The notes beneath the pieces are model-generated. The model ran no database searches, had not been told where the DNA came from, and worked only from the letters and a program-made list of their open reading frames with translations. From Kitasatospora indigofera (GTDB taxonomy: Bacteria; Actinomycetota; Actinomycetes; Streptomycetales; Streptomycetaceae): a DNA stretch of 64,000 bases. Numbering within the stretch: position 1 is the first letter of the stretch; each line of letters starts with the position of its first letter. The stretch is taken from assembly GCF_014655955.1 (NCBI RefSeq), contig NZ_BNBO01000014.1, forward strand, positions 1 through 64,000, given 5' to 3'. A program made the position numbers and the translations under genes. Below are positions 9,817-18,356 of this stretch, one piece after another.

Positions 9817-9912
9817 CGCGCGTCCGACGGCCCGCACGTCTGAAGACCCCCGCGTCCGAACACCCGCGCGTCCGAAGACCCGTGCGTCCGACGATCCGCC
9901 CGCCTGACGACC
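9817..9912. repeat. Six tandem copies of a degenerate 16-bp repeat
   Basis: Six head-to-tail units with the general form CGCGCGTCCGAAGACC run from 9817 to 9912, and a partial seventh follows. They differ at two to six positions each. They lie in the 268-bp gap between cysM and the PemK-like gene. There are no spacers, so this is not a CRISPR array. Confidence 0.8.
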
Positions 9913-9986
9913 CGCGGACCGACGCCGGGCCCCCGCAGGGCCCGCGCAGGGCCCGCGCGCCGACGGCCCGCGCCGGTCCGGCCCGG

Positions 9987-10436
9987 TCAGCCGCCGCGCC
10001 GCGCCCGCGCCCAGGTCCGCTCGTCGAGCGGCCCGACCCGGCGGCGGAAGGCGGCCAGCGGCACCTCGCGCTGCTCGTCCGTCTCCAGCCAGCTGGTCCG
10101 GCCCCGGGCGTCGCCGACCGTGTCGGGCGGCAGCGCCAGCACCCCCGGGCGCTCCGCGTGGTGCTTGCTGGTGATCTTCGCGACGGTCGCCGTCCGGCCG
10201 TTCACCCGCAGGACCAGGCACGGCCGGTCCTTGGCCCCCGGACCGTCCTCGAACGGGACCTCGGCCCACCAGATCTCCCGCGGCGCCGGCCGCCCCGCCG
10301 CCCCGCCCCGCGCCGGCCTGGCCCCGCCCCGCGGCGGGCGCCCCGGCCCGGGGCCCCGCCGCGACCTGCGCGCCAGCACTCCCACCAGCACGGCCAGTCC
10401 CACGGCCGCCGCGCCGGCCACCCAGTACGCGTTCAC
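9987..10436 (-). CDS. Membrane-anchored PemK/MazF-fold-like protein
   Basis: A 149-residue protein with one N-terminal membrane helix (residues 3-22, AYWVAGAAAVGLAVLVGVLA) and a basic Pro/Gly/Arg linker. The C-terminal domain is REIWWAEVPFEDG..KDRPCLVL..TSKHH..LPPDT..TSWLETD. This looks like a PemK/MazF SH3-type barrel (the W-x-A-x-x-P-F..RP-x-L-V pattern). No antitoxin gene is adjacent, and a membrane anchor is unusual for this fold, so an active ribonuclease toxin is not assured. It starts at GTG 10436 with only a weak ribosome site. It is convergent with cysM. Confidence 0.6.
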   Translation of the reverse strand: MNAYWVAGAAAVGLAVLVGVLARRSRRGPGPGRPPRGGARPARGGAAGRPAPREIWWAEVPFEDGPGAKDRPCLVLRVNGRTATVAKITSKHHAERPGVLALPPDTVGDARGRTSWLETDEQREVPLAAFRRRVGPLDERTWARARRGG

Positions 10437-10661
10437 ACCCAGTACCCGTTCATCCGCCCGACCGTACCCGGCCGGGCCGGGGTCCGGCACTCCCCCCACC
10501 ACGGTGACCGCCGTGACAGCCGGGCATTTATCCGTTCTCTGCTCCTGATTCGTCACAAAACAGTCACCGGGGCCGATCCCCGGCGAAGTCGCCCCGCCGG
10601 GCGGAAAGGCTGGACCCGCAGCCGAGGCCGGCCTCGGAGCTCCCCGCCCGAAGGTGGCCCC

Positions 10662-10856
10662 ATGACCGCGCACCGTGCCGACCTCTGGTCGTACGCCGAG
10701 ATCGCCCGCCACATCAGCGTCCAGCCCGAGACGGTCCGCAACTACCGCCGGCACGGGCTGCTGCCCGAGCCCGACCTGCACGACGCGGCCGGACACCCCC
10801 GCTGGTACGCCGACACCATCAGGGCCTGGGCCCGCAACCGTCCGCGCCACCGCTGA
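10662..10856 (+). CDS. Small MerR/AlpA-like helix-turn-helix protein
   Basis: The protein has 64 residues and is essentially one winged-helix or HTH unit: SYAEIARHISVQPETVRNYRRHGLLPEPD, then a wing (HPRWYADTIRAWARNR). The pattern matches excisionase/MerR-type DNA-binding domains that recognise DNA as a small dimer. No effector domain is present. It is divergent from the PemK-like gene, 225 bases away. Targets are unknown. The start is ATG 10662 after GGTGG. Confidence 0.7.
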   Translation: MTAHRADLWSYAEIARHISVQPETVRNYRRHGLLPEPDLHDAAGHPRWYADTIRAWARNRPRHR

Positions 10857-11202
10857 CCGGCCACGCCCCCGCCCGCCCCCGGCCCCACCGCCGGCCCGCC
10901 GCCGCGGCCCCCGCCGAGGCACCGCCCGCACCGTCCCCGGGCCCGGCGTGCACCCCCGGCCCCGGCGCGCCGGGGGACGCGCGCGCCGTCCGCCAACGCC
11001 CCCGTCCCGCAGCGTTCTGGTGATTCCAGCCACAGCCCGGCACGGAGACGGGGGCAAAGTGCCTCTGCGCCCTTACTCTCGACACGCGAACGCAGTGCTA
11101 CCGACCGGTGTACCGACGGGTAGCGACGGGCCCGCCGGACGACCGGGCCCGGACAGCCATGACCAACAGCAGCCAGGACGTGTCGGGGCGGAGGGGCTCG
11201 GT
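10857..11202. other. Intergenic region upstream of the metallo-hydrolase
   Basis: These 346 bases contain no gene I can support. The only clear element is GGAGGGG at 11190-11195, the ribosome site of the next gene. The stretch around 11070-11130 is less GC-biased and probably holds the promoter, but I cannot assign boxes. Confidence 0.4.
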
Positions 11203-11949
11203 ATGAAACTGACCGTGGTGGGGTGCTCGGGAAGCTTCCCGTCCACCGAATCGCCGTGCTCCAGCTACCTCGTGGAGGCCGACGGCTACCGAGTCGTGCT
11301 CGACCTCGGCAACGGCGCCCTCGGCGCCCTGCAGCACTACTGCGGCCTGTACGACGTCGACGCCGTCCTGCTCAGCCACCTGCACGCCGACCACTGCATC
11401 GACCTCTGCGCCTACTGGGTCGCGCGCAACTACCGGGCCGAGGGCTGCCCCGAACTCCTCCCCGTCTACGGGCCGGCCGGCACCGCCGAGCGCCTCGCCC
11501 GGGCCTACGACATGCCCGAGGAGCCCGGCATGCGCGAGGTCTTCGACTTCCGCACGCTGCGCCCCGGCAGCTTCGCCCTCGGCCCGCTGCGGATCACCGT
11601 CGCCCAGGTCAACCACCCCGTCGAGGCCTATGCCTTCCGGGTCGAGCACCGGGGCAGCTCGCTCGTCTACTCCGGCGACACCGGCGAGTGCGCCGAACTC
11701 GTCGAGCTCGCCCGCGACAGCGACCTCTTCCTCTGCGAGGCCGCCTACACCGACGGGCGGGACACCTACCAGGCCGTCCACCTCAACGGCCGCGAGGCCG
11801 GCGAGCACGCCACCGCGGCCGGCACCCGCCGCCTGGTCCTCACCCACATCCCGCCGTGGACCGACGCCGAACGCAACCGCAAGGACGCCGTCGCCGCCTA
11901 CGCCGGCCCTGTCGAGGTCGCCCGGCCCGGCGCGGTCTACGAGATCTGA
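11203..11949 (+). CDS. Rv1339-like metallo-beta-lactamase-fold phosphodiesterase
   Basis: A 248-residue MBL-fold hydrolase with the zinc motif SHLHADH (His59, His61, Asp63, His64), later VNHPVEAYAFRV, the YSGDTGE metal-ligand Asp and a C-terminal LTHIPPW. In Mycobacterium the counterpart Rv1339 lies between the mec-cysO-cysM and rphA-rdgB groups and is reported as an atypical class II cyclic-AMP phosphodiesterase. The same order holds here. RNase Z-like nuclease activity is the alternative. The ATG has GGAGGGG eight bases upstream. Confidence 0.85.
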   Translation: MKLTVVGCSGSFPSTESPCSSYLVEADGYRVVLDLGNGALGALQHYCGLYDVDAVLLSHLHADHCIDLCAYWVARNYRAEGCPELLPVYGPAGTAERLARAYDMPEEPGMREVFDFRTLRPGSFALGPLRITVAQVNHPVEAYAFRVEHRGSSLVYSGDTGECAELVELARDSDLFLCEAAYTDGRDTYQAVHLNGREAGEHATAAGTRRLVLTHIPPWTDAERNRKDAVAAYAGPVEVARPGAVYEI

Positions 11950-12177
11950 CCGCTCGGCGGCCCTTCGCGGGAGTCCGGGAATTCCTCCGGATCCACCTGC
12001 CACCCCCCGGGCCCCCGCACGTCCTTGTGAGTGGGCGGCACGGAAGCCGCGCACGGTCGCCGGGCCCGTCGACACCCGCACCGTCACGGTGGAGGCGGTC
12101 TCCGACGAACTGGCCGGCGTCCCGGCCAGGGCCGCCGCCGCGGCCGGGCCGGGCGGACCAGGAGGGCCGGGGGCGGG

Positions 12178-13092
12178 TCACTCCACCAACGTCAGCCAGC
12201 GCCGGTAACGCGGGTCGGCGCCCGAGACCGCGGCGCCGTACGTCTCCCGCAGCCGGTCGGTGACCGGGCCGGGCGCGGCGGGCAGCTCGCGGTCGTCCAG
12301 CGAGCGGACCGCGACCACCCCGGCCGCCGTGCCGCAGACGAACAGCTCGTCCGCCGCGTACAGGTCCGAGCGCAGCAGGTTCTCCACCCGGACCGGCAGG
12401 CCGAGATCGCGGGCCAGCGTCAGCACGGTGTCCTGGGTGATGCCCTCCAGCGCCCCCGCGCTGGCCGGCGGTGTGCGCAGCACCCCGTCGCGGACGGCGA
12501 ACACGTTCTCCCCCGTGCACTCGCTCACCGAGCCGTCCGGACCCAGCAGCAGCGCCTCGTCGTAACCCGCGTCGTTCGCCTCCCGGCGGGCCAGCACCGA
12601 GTTCAGGTAGGGGCCGGTGGCCTTCGCGGCGGTCGGCACCGCGTTCGGGTCGTTCCGCCGCCAGCTGCTGGTCTTCAGAGTGATCCCGGCGTCCGCGCCC
12701 GGGAGTTGGCCCTGCCATTCCCAGCTCGCGATCGACACCGTGACCGGCGAATGCCGCATGTCGATCCCCATCGAGCCGTACCCCAGGAACGCGAAGTGCC
12801 GCAGATAGCAGGACCGGTGGCCGTTGGCCCGGACCAGCTCCGCCGTGGCCTTCGTCAAGTCGTCCGTACTGTAGGGAAGTCGCATGCGCAGCATATGGGC
12901 GCTGCGCTCCAGCCGGCGCAGGTGCTCGGGCAGCCGGAACACCGCCGGGCCGTCCGCGGTCTCGAACACCCGGGTGCCCTCCAGCACCCCCGTGCCGTAG
13001 TGCAGGCCGTGCGTCAGCACATGGGTCCGCGCCTCGTGCCAGGGCACCAGCGCGCCGTCCAACCAGATCGTCGAAGCTTCGGGAAGAGCCAT
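12178..13092 (-). CDS. Class IV PLP aminotransferase, IlvE-like
   Basis: This 304-residue protein opens with IWLDGALVPWHEARTHVLTH and HYGTGVLEGTRVFET, as in branched-chain aminotransferases. The PLP lysine lies in AAKATGPYLNSVLA. The cofactor-phosphate segment EGITQDTVLTLARDLG and the VFVCGTAAGV-type stretch complete the fold. It probably transfers amino groups between 2-oxoglutarate and branched-chain or similar keto acids. Aminodeoxychorismate lyase or D-amino-acid transaminase are less likely by length. Start codons at 13092 (ATG), 13101 (ATG) and 13110 (GTG) are all possible. I chose 13092 as closest to homologue N-termini. Confidence 0.82.
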   Translation of the reverse strand: MALPEASTIWLDGALVPWHEARTHVLTHGLHYGTGVLEGTRVFETADGPAVFRLPEHLRRLERSAHMLRMRLPYSTDDLTKATAELVRANGHRSCYLRHFAFLGYGSMGIDMRHSPVTVSIASWEWQGQLPGADAGITLKTSSWRRNDPNAVPTAAKATGPYLNSVLARREANDAGYDEALLLGPDGSVSECTGENVFAVRDGVLRTPPASAGALEGITQDTVLTLARDLGLPVRVENLLRSDLYAADELFVCGTAAGVVAVRSLDDRELPAAPGPVTDRLRETYGAAVSGADPRYRRWLTLVE

Positions 13093-13234
13093 GCCCACCA
13101 TGGTGGCCACCGCGGCCGGCCGGGTCAGCCTCCCCGGCGCGGCCGGAACAGGCGTGGCCGGGAGCGGAACCGGCGGCCGTCTCGCCCCTCGGAAAAGCAG
13201 GACCGGCCCGCCCGTGCCTCACTAGGCTGCGCCG

Positions 13235-14290
13235 ATGGAGCGCACCGAGCACGCGCAGACGCCCGCCGACAGCGACGCCGTCCGGCTCTACGCCCGCCTG
13301 CTCACCGACCCCGCCGGCCCGCCCGGCGCTCCCGGCCCCGGCTGGGACGGCCCGCGACTCGCCGCCGCCACCGCCGAACTGCGCGCGCTCGGACTGCTCC
13401 AGCCCACCGCCGCCGACACCGGCGGGCACGCCACGGTCTCCGTCGACACCGCCGTCCGCCAGCTGCTGCTCGACGCGGACCAGCAGATCGGCGCGCTGTT
13501 CGACGCCGTCCGCCGCACCCGGGACACCGTCGAGCGGCTGCACGACGGCTACCTGCTCGTGCAGGAACGCCACCGCGCCGAGCACCCGCTCGAACTCGTC
13601 CGGGGGGCCGACCGGATCGCCGCCCTGCTGGAGGACGCCGCCCGCGGCGCCCGGACCGAGGCGCTCTCGCTCCGGCCGGGGCAGGACGCCTCCGAGCCGG
13701 CCCTGGCCGGCAAACTCGCCCGCGAACGCCTCGCCCTCGCGCACGGCGTGGCGATGCGCACCGTCTACCCGGCCGCCGCCCTGCGCCGCCCCACCGTCCT
13801 CGCCCACCTGCGGGAACTGACCGCGGCGGGCGCCCAGATCCGGGTCGCCCACACCCTCCCGCTCTGGCTGATCGGCATCGACGCCCGGGTGGCGATCCTG
13901 CCCGCCCCCGGTTCGGTCCACGCGCCCGGTTCGGCCCCCGCCGCCGGGGCCGGCCCGCCCGAGGCGCCCGGGCCGCAGGCCGCGGCGGCCGTCGTGGTCC
14001 GCGAACCGGCCCTGGTCGCCATGGTCCGCGAACTCTTCGAGTACTTCTGGGCCGGCGCCTGGACCCCTCCCGAACTCCTCGCCGGCAGCCGCACCCCCGC
14101 CGCACCGGAGGGCCGCCACCACGAGGTGCTGCGGCTGCTCGCCGCCGGACTCACCGACGCCGCGATCAGCCGCAAGCTGGAGGTCTCCGAGCGGACCGTC
14201 CGGCGCCTGGTCGCGGAGCTGATCGCCGACCTGGGAGCGGAGAGCCGCTTCCAGGCCGGCGTCCACGCCGCCCGCCTCGGCCGGCTGTAG
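13235..14290 (+). CDS. LuxR-type HTH regulator with TrmB-like N-terminal region
   Basis: This is a protein of 351 residues. Residues 10-70 resemble a winged helix (RLYARLL..LRALGLLQP), followed by a helical segment to about residue 110 and an alpha/beta region (GARTEALSLRPG, MRTVYPAAALRRP, RVAHTLPLWLIGID). The last 65 residues are a LuxR/GerE HTH (EVLRLLAAGLTDAAISRKL, then VSERTVRRLVAELIADLGA). This layout is common for orphan Streptomyces regulators. TAGGCT lies six bases before ATG 13235, suggesting a leaderless start. Targets are unknown. The aminotransferase is divergent and could be one. Confidence 0.8.
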   Translation: MERTEHAQTPADSDAVRLYARLLTDPAGPPGAPGPGWDGPRLAAATAELRALGLLQPTAADTGGHATVSVDTAVRQLLLDADQQIGALFDAVRRTRDTVERLHDGYLLVQERHRAEHPLELVRGADRIAALLEDAARGARTEALSLRPGQDASEPALAGKLARERLALAHGVAMRTVYPAAALRRPTVLAHLRELTAAGAQIRVAHTLPLWLIGIDARVAILPAPGSVHAPGSAPAAGAGPPEAPGPQAAAAVVVREPALVAMVRELFEYFWAGAWTPPELLAGSRTPAAPEGRHHEVLRLLAAGLTDAAISRKLEVSERTVRRLVAELIADLGAESRFQAGVHAARLGRL

Positions 14291-14297
14291 GCCGCGC

Positions 14298-14321
14298 GGG
14301 CCGCCCCCGCAGGGGCGGCCC
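14298..14321. terminator. Bidirectional terminator between convergent genes
   Basis: GGGCCGCCCC pairs with GGGGCGGCCC around loop CGCA, between the LuxR-type gene and the flavin monooxygenase gene, which point at each other. Confidence 0.75.
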
Positions 14322-14330
14322 GCCCCGGGC

Positions 14331-15617
14331 TCAGCGCCCGCCCGGGGACGGCAGCCCGAGGTGCTCGCGCAGCGTCCGGCCGGTGTACTCGGTCCGGAAC
14401 ACCCCGCGCTCCTGCAGCAGCGGCACCACCTGGTCGACGAAGTCGTCCAGCCCGCCCGGGGTGAGGTGCGGGACGAGGATGAAGCCGTCCGCGGCGTCGT
14501 TCTGCACGTGCTCGTCGAGCTGCGCCGCGACGGTGCGGGCCGAGCCGATGAAGGACTGCCGCCCGGTCAGCTCGATCACCAGTTCACGGGTGGTCAGGTT
14601 CTTCTCGGCGGCGGTGGCCCGCCACTTGGCGGCGATCTCCAGCGGGTCCCCCAGCCGGGTGCGGCCCTGCACCAGCGCGCTGTCCGGCACCGGGTCGGCC
14701 GCCGGCAGCGGCCCGTCCGGGTCGTGGTCGGAGAGGTCGACGCCCCAGACCTGCTCCAGGAACGCGATCGCCGTGCGCGGCCCGACCTGGGCCCGGCGGA
14801 TCTCGGCCGCCCGCTCGTGGGCGTCCGCGTCGGTGTCGCCGAGCACGTAGGTCACCCCGGGCATGATCTTCAGCTCGTCCGGCTTGCGCCCGTACGCGGC
14901 GAGCCGCCGTTTCACGTCGGTGTGGAAGGCCTGTCCGGCCGCCAGCGTGCTGTGCCGGCTGAACACCACGTCCGCGGCCGAGGCCGCGAACTCCCGCCCC
15001 TCCTCGGAGTCGCCCGCCTGGATCACCACCGGGTGCCCCTGCGGCGGGCGCGGCAGCGACAGCGTGCCCGTCACGTCGAACTGCGGCCCCGCGTGGCTCA
15101 CCTCCGCGCCGTCGGCGTCCCAGAACTCCCGGGCGAGCCGGACGAACTCGGCGGCCCTGGTGTACCGGTCCGCGCGGTCCAGGTAGCCGCCGCGGCGGAA
15201 GTTTTCCCCGGTGAAGGCGTCCGAGGAGGTCACCACGTTCCAGGCGGCCCGGCCCTCGGACAGGTGGTCGAGCGAGGCCAGCCGCCGGGCCAGCTCGTAC
15301 GGCTCGTTGAAGGTCGCGTTCACCGTCGCCGCCAGCCCGAGCCGGTCGGTGACGGCCGCCAGCGCGTTCAGCACGGTGATCGACTCCGGCCGGCCCACCA
15401 CGTCCAGGTCGTGGATCCGGCCCTTGACCTCCCGCAGCCGCAGGCCCTCCGCGAGGAAGAAGAAGTCGAACTTCCCGCGTTCGGCGGTCTCGGCGAGATG
15501 CCGGAACGAGGAGAACTCGATCTGGCTGCGGGAGGCCGGGTCCGTCCACACGGTGGTGTTGTTGACCCCGGGGAAGTGGGCGGCGAGGTGGATCTGCTTC
15601 AGCGGACGGCCGGTCAT
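14331..15617 (-). CDS. NtaA/SnaA/DszA-family flavin-dependent monooxygenase
   Basis: A 428-residue luciferase-like monooxygenase. It contains FDFFFLAEGLRLRE, SLDHLSEGRAAWNVVTS, NFRRGGYLDRADRY and RPPQGHPVVIQAGDSEEGR, which are hallmarks of the nitrilotriacetate/dibenzothiophene-sulfone type that uses reduced FMN from a separate reductase. The substrate is unknown. Its start codon overlaps the stop of the upstream LLM gene by four bases, so the two are translationally coupled. No flavin reductase gene is nearby. The C-terminal half is complete. Confidence 0.87.
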   Translation of the reverse strand: MTGRPLKQIHLAAHFPGVNNTTVWTDPASRSQIEFSSFRHLAETAERGKFDFFFLAEGLRLREVKGRIHDLDVVGRPESITVLNALAAVTDRLGLAATVNATFNEPYELARRLASLDHLSEGRAAWNVVTSSDAFTGENFRRGGYLDRADRYTRAAEFVRLAREFWDADGAEVSHAGPQFDVTGTLSLPRPPQGHPVVIQAGDSEEGREFAASAADVVFSRHSTLAAGQAFHTDVKRRLAAYGRKPDELKIMPGVTYVLGDTDADAHERAAEIRRAQVGPRTAIAFLEQVWGVDLSDHDPDGPLPAADPVPDSALVQGRTRLGDPLEIAAKWRATAAEKNLTTRELVIELTGRQSFIGSARTVAAQLDEHVQNDAADGFILVPHLTPGGLDDFVDQVVPLLQERGVFRTEYTGRTLREHLGLPSPGGR

Positions 15618-16651
15618 CGGGACACCTCGGCGGGGGAGCGGGTGGTGGCGGGGGCGGGAGCGGCGGCTGCGACCGGGTCGGGGCCGGCGGCGTACCGGCT
15701 GGCCGGCCGGGCCAGGCCGAGGTGGTCGCGCAGGGTGCGGCCGGTGTAGGCGGTCCGCAGCAGTCCGCGGGCCCGCAGGGCCGGCGCGACCCGGTCGGCG
15801 AACGCGGCGAGATCGCGGCCGGGGTCGGCGGGGACGAGGTGGAAGCCGTCCACCCCGCCGGTCCCGGCGATCCGCTCGGTCAGTGCGTCCGCCGCCACCG
15901 CGTCGGGGAGGGCGAGGCCGAGCCGCAGCAGGATCCGCAGCTGCTCGCCGGCCTGGAGCCGGAGCCGGTCGGCGGCGGCCCTGGCGGCCTCCGGCCCGGG
16001 GGCGTCGAGCAGGACGACGTCGGCGTACCGGGTCGCCAGGGCGGTCCGCTCGGGCAGGTCGTCGGCGTTCAGCGCCACCACCACGACCGGGCGGCCCTGG
16101 GGCGGGCGCGGGGTGATGGACGGGCCGCGGACCGAGAAGTACCGGCCCTGGAAGTCGGTGTAGTGGAGCTTGTCGCGGTCGACGAAGCGGCCGGTGGCGA
16201 CGTCGCGGATCTCGGCGTCGTCCTCCCAGCTGTCCCAGAGCCGGGCGGCGACCTCCACGGCGTCCGCGGCCTCGGCCCAGAGTTCCGGCGGCGGCGCGAC
16301 CGGCCGCCGGCCGAAGGCGCGGGCCTCCTCCTCGGTGCCGGAGACGGTGACCAGCCAGCCGGCGCGGCCCTCGCTCACCCAGTCCAGGGTGTTGACGGAG
16401 ATCGAGGTGTGGAAGGGCTCGGTGTGGGTGGTGGTGACGGCCGGCACCAGGCCGACCCGGCCGGTCGCCGGGGCGAGCCGGGCGAGGGCGGCGAGGGCGT
16501 CCGGCCGGTGCGGCGCGGCGGTGAAGGAGTCGTCCAGGGTGACGAAGTCCAGGGTGGCGCGCTCGGCGGCGAGGGCGAGCGCGGTGTAGTGGCCGGCCCG
16601 GACGTGTCCGGGGCTGTCGAGGGCAGCGGAGAAGTGCAGCTGGCGGGGCAT
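15614..16651 (-). CDS. LLM-class flavin-dependent oxidoreductase
   Basis: A 345-residue paralogue of the gene that follows it, first in a two-gene operon with a four-base ATGA overlap. Landmarks are ERATLDFVTLDDSF, LVPAVTTTHTEPFH, LDWVSEGRAGWLVTVSG and RPPQGRPVVVVALN. Both proteins end with the same motif (R-T-A/E-Y-T-G-R-T-L-R-D/E-H-L-G-L), pointing to duplication. It presumably oxidises an organosulfur, amine or alkyl compound with FMNH2. The true substrate cannot be read. The C-terminal tail after residue 315 is Ala/Pro-rich. Confidence 0.82.
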   Translation of the reverse strand: MPRQLHFSAALDSPGHVRAGHYTALALAAERATLDFVTLDDSFTAAPHRPDALAALARLAPATGRVGLVPAVTTTHTEPFHTSISVNTLDWVSEGRAGWLVTVSGTEEEARAFGRRPVAPPPELWAEAADAVEVAARLWDSWEDDAEIRDVATGRFVDRDKLHYTDFQGRYFSVRGPSITPRPPQGRPVVVVALNADDLPERTALATRYADVVLLDAPGPEAARAAADRLRLQAGEQLRILLRLGLALPDAVAADALTERIAGTGGVDGFHLVPADPGRDLAAFADRVAPALRARGLLRTAYTGRTLRDHLGLARPASRYAAGPDPVAAAAPAPATTRSPAEVSR

Positions 16652-17011
16652 GGGGCAGCCTTGATTTCCTCGTGCGGGTACGTGGCGGGGAGCCCTTGGC
16701 GGGCGACACGAGTTGCTGGGGGCGGGCAGGGCCGGGCGGGACGTCAGCCGGGCGGCCGCGGGGAAGGGGTCAGGCGCGACACGCCGCGGACCACACGCGA
16801 CCGAAGTCGATGTGGCTGCGGGTGACCAGAATGCGCCGGGCCTTCATCGCCCCAGTGGACCAGCGATCTTGCCGATTCGTCAACCGTCTTCCGGCGGACG
16901 CCCCGTCCGGCCCGGGCCGGACGGCCCCGGGCGGGCACGGGAACACCCCGCCCCACCGCTCGGGCAGCGAGCGGCGGGGCGGGGTGCGGTGGAGCGTGGT
17001 GCGGTGGGGCG
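16652..17011. other. Intergenic region between nagE-type gene and LLM operon
   Basis: This stretch is 360 bases. The right part holds the strong terminator at 16944-16986. On the minus strand TTGACG (16878-16883) is a possible -35 box for the LLM operon, but no good -10 follows. Nothing else is visible. Confidence 0.4.
16944..16986 (-). terminator. Terminator of the first nagE-type gene
   Basis: A 19-bp stem with one mismatch (16944-16962 with 16968-16986) around loop GGCAG lies 26 bases after the stop of the PTS gene on the minus strand. It is among the strongest hairpins in the window. Confidence 0.85.
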
Positions 17012-18298
17012 TCAGGCCTTGGTGACGTCCTCGACCTCGTCGTCGTCCTCGCGACCGGGGGTCTTGAGGTCGAACTTGGCGATCGCGAAGCGGAACAGGA
17101 AGTAGTACAGGGCCGCGAAGACCAGGCCGATCGGGACGATCATCCAGGGGCTGGAGGCCTTGTTCCAGGCGAGCGCGTAGTCGATCAGGCCGGCCGAGAA
17201 GGTGAAGCCGTCGTGCACGCCGAGGGCCCAGGTGACGGCCATCGAGACGGCGGTCAGCAGCGCGTGGATGACGTACAGGGCGGGGGCGATGAAGACGAAG
17301 GCGAACTCGATCGGCTCGGTGACACCGGTGACGAAGGAGGTCAGGGCCAGCGACATCATCATGCCCATCACGGCCTTGCGGCGGTGCGGCTTGGCGGCGT
17401 GCGCGATGGCCAGGGCGGCGGCGGGCAGCGCGAACATCATGATCGGGTAGAAGCCCGACATGAACTGTCCGGCGGTCGGGTCGCCAGCGAAGAAGCGGTT
17501 CAGGTCGCCGTGCACGACGGTGCCGTCGGGCTGGGTGAAGTCACCGGTCTGGAACCAGGCGTAGGAGTTGACGAACTGGTGCATGCCGACCGGCAGCAGA
17601 CCGCGGTTGACCAGGCCGAAGGCGCCCGCGCCGAGCGCCCCGGCGCCGATCAGGGTGTCGTTCAGGCTCGTGATGGCGTCGCCGACGGGGCCCCAGAGGA
17701 GGGCGAACAGCACGCCGACGGCGGTGCCGACGAAGGCCATGATGATCGGGACCAGCCGGCGGCCGTTGAAGAAGCCCAGCCAGTCGACCAGCCGGGTGCG
17801 GTGGTACTTCTGCCAGAGCACGGCGGCCAGCAGGCCGATCACGATGCCGCCGAGGACCCCCGGGTCCTGGAAGGTCGCCGCCTTGTCCTTGCCGGGCAGG
17901 ATCTCGTACGGCGTGATCGGGAAGGCGGTCAGCACGTTCTTGTAGACCAGGAAGCCGACCAGGGCGGCGAGCGCGGTGGAGCCGTCGGCCTTCTTGGCGA
18001 AGCCGATCGCGATACCCACCGCGAACAGCAGCGGCAGGTTGTCGAACACCCCGTGGCCGGCGGTGGAGAAGACGGAGGCGACCTTGTCCCAGCCGAGGCC
18101 GTCCTTGCCGAAGACGTCGTCCTGGCCCAGACGGAGCAGCAGACCCGCGGCGGGCAGCACGGCGATCGGGAGCTGGAGGCTGCGGCCGACCTTCTGCAGA
18201 CCCTGGAGGACGCTCTGGCCGTACTTCTTGGCGGGGCTCGGCGACGGGGCCGGGGCCGGGGCCGCACCGGGCGCCGGTGCCTGCGCAGACGTAGTCAT
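17012..18298 (-). CDS. nagE: PTS EIIC permease, N-acetylglucosamine-type (NagE paralogue 1)
   Basis: A 428-residue membrane component of the phosphotransferase system, with about ten membrane helices and a Pro/Ala-rich N-terminal tail. Landmarks are GRSLQLPIAVLPAAGLLLRLG, FNGRRLVPI, GMHQFVNSYAWFQ, and the signature GVTEPIEF (equivalent to GITEP of glucose-family EIIC). No IIA or IIB domain is fused, so it needs a separate EIIB, here NagF at 20928. In Streptomyces NagE paralogues import and phosphorylate GlcNAc. A double DasR-like operator lies 60 bases upstream. A second EIIC (19273) is closely similar, including an identical VEDVTKA C-terminus. Confidence 0.9.
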   Translation of the reverse strand: MTTSAQAPAPGAAPAPAPSPSPAKKYGQSVLQGLQKVGRSLQLPIAVLPAAGLLLRLGQDDVFGKDGLGWDKVASVFSTAGHGVFDNLPLLFAVGIAIGFAKKADGSTALAALVGFLVYKNVLTAFPITPYEILPGKDKAATFQDPGVLGGIVIGLLAAVLWQKYHRTRLVDWLGFFNGRRLVPIIMAFVGTAVGVLFALLWGPVGDAITSLNDTLIGAGALGAGAFGLVNRGLLPVGMHQFVNSYAWFQTGDFTQPDGTVVHGDLNRFFAGDPTAGQFMSGFYPIMMFALPAAALAIAHAAKPHRRKAVMGMMMSLALTSFVTGVTEPIEFAFVFIAPALYVIHALLTAVSMAVTWALGVHDGFTFSAGLIDYALAWNKASSPWMIVPIGLVFAALYYFLFRFAIAKFDLKTPGREDDDEVEDVTKA

Positions 18299-18356
18299 GG
18301 GGGAGGTTCCTTACGGCAGGGGCGGTCGGGTGGTGCAGGGGACGAGGACCGCCGCG

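Noticed and set aside
9817-9912. A CRISPR array
   Set aside because: The 16-bp units are directly adjacent and degenerate, with no spacers and no cas genes nearby.
10662-10856. Excisionase of a mobile element
   Set aside because: The small HTH protein resembles AlpA/Xis, but there is no integrase, att repeat or plasmid gene in the window.
12031-14850. A very long open frame on the plus strand across the aminotransferase and LuxR-type genes
   Set aside because: It is rich in Arg, Gly, Pro and Ala with no domain. Its third-codon bias follows the real genes in other frames, as expected in GC-rich DNA.
16878-16883. Promoter of the LLM operon at TTGACG
   Set aside because: The -35 box is good, but the hexamer at proper distance (TCCACT) is not a credible -10.
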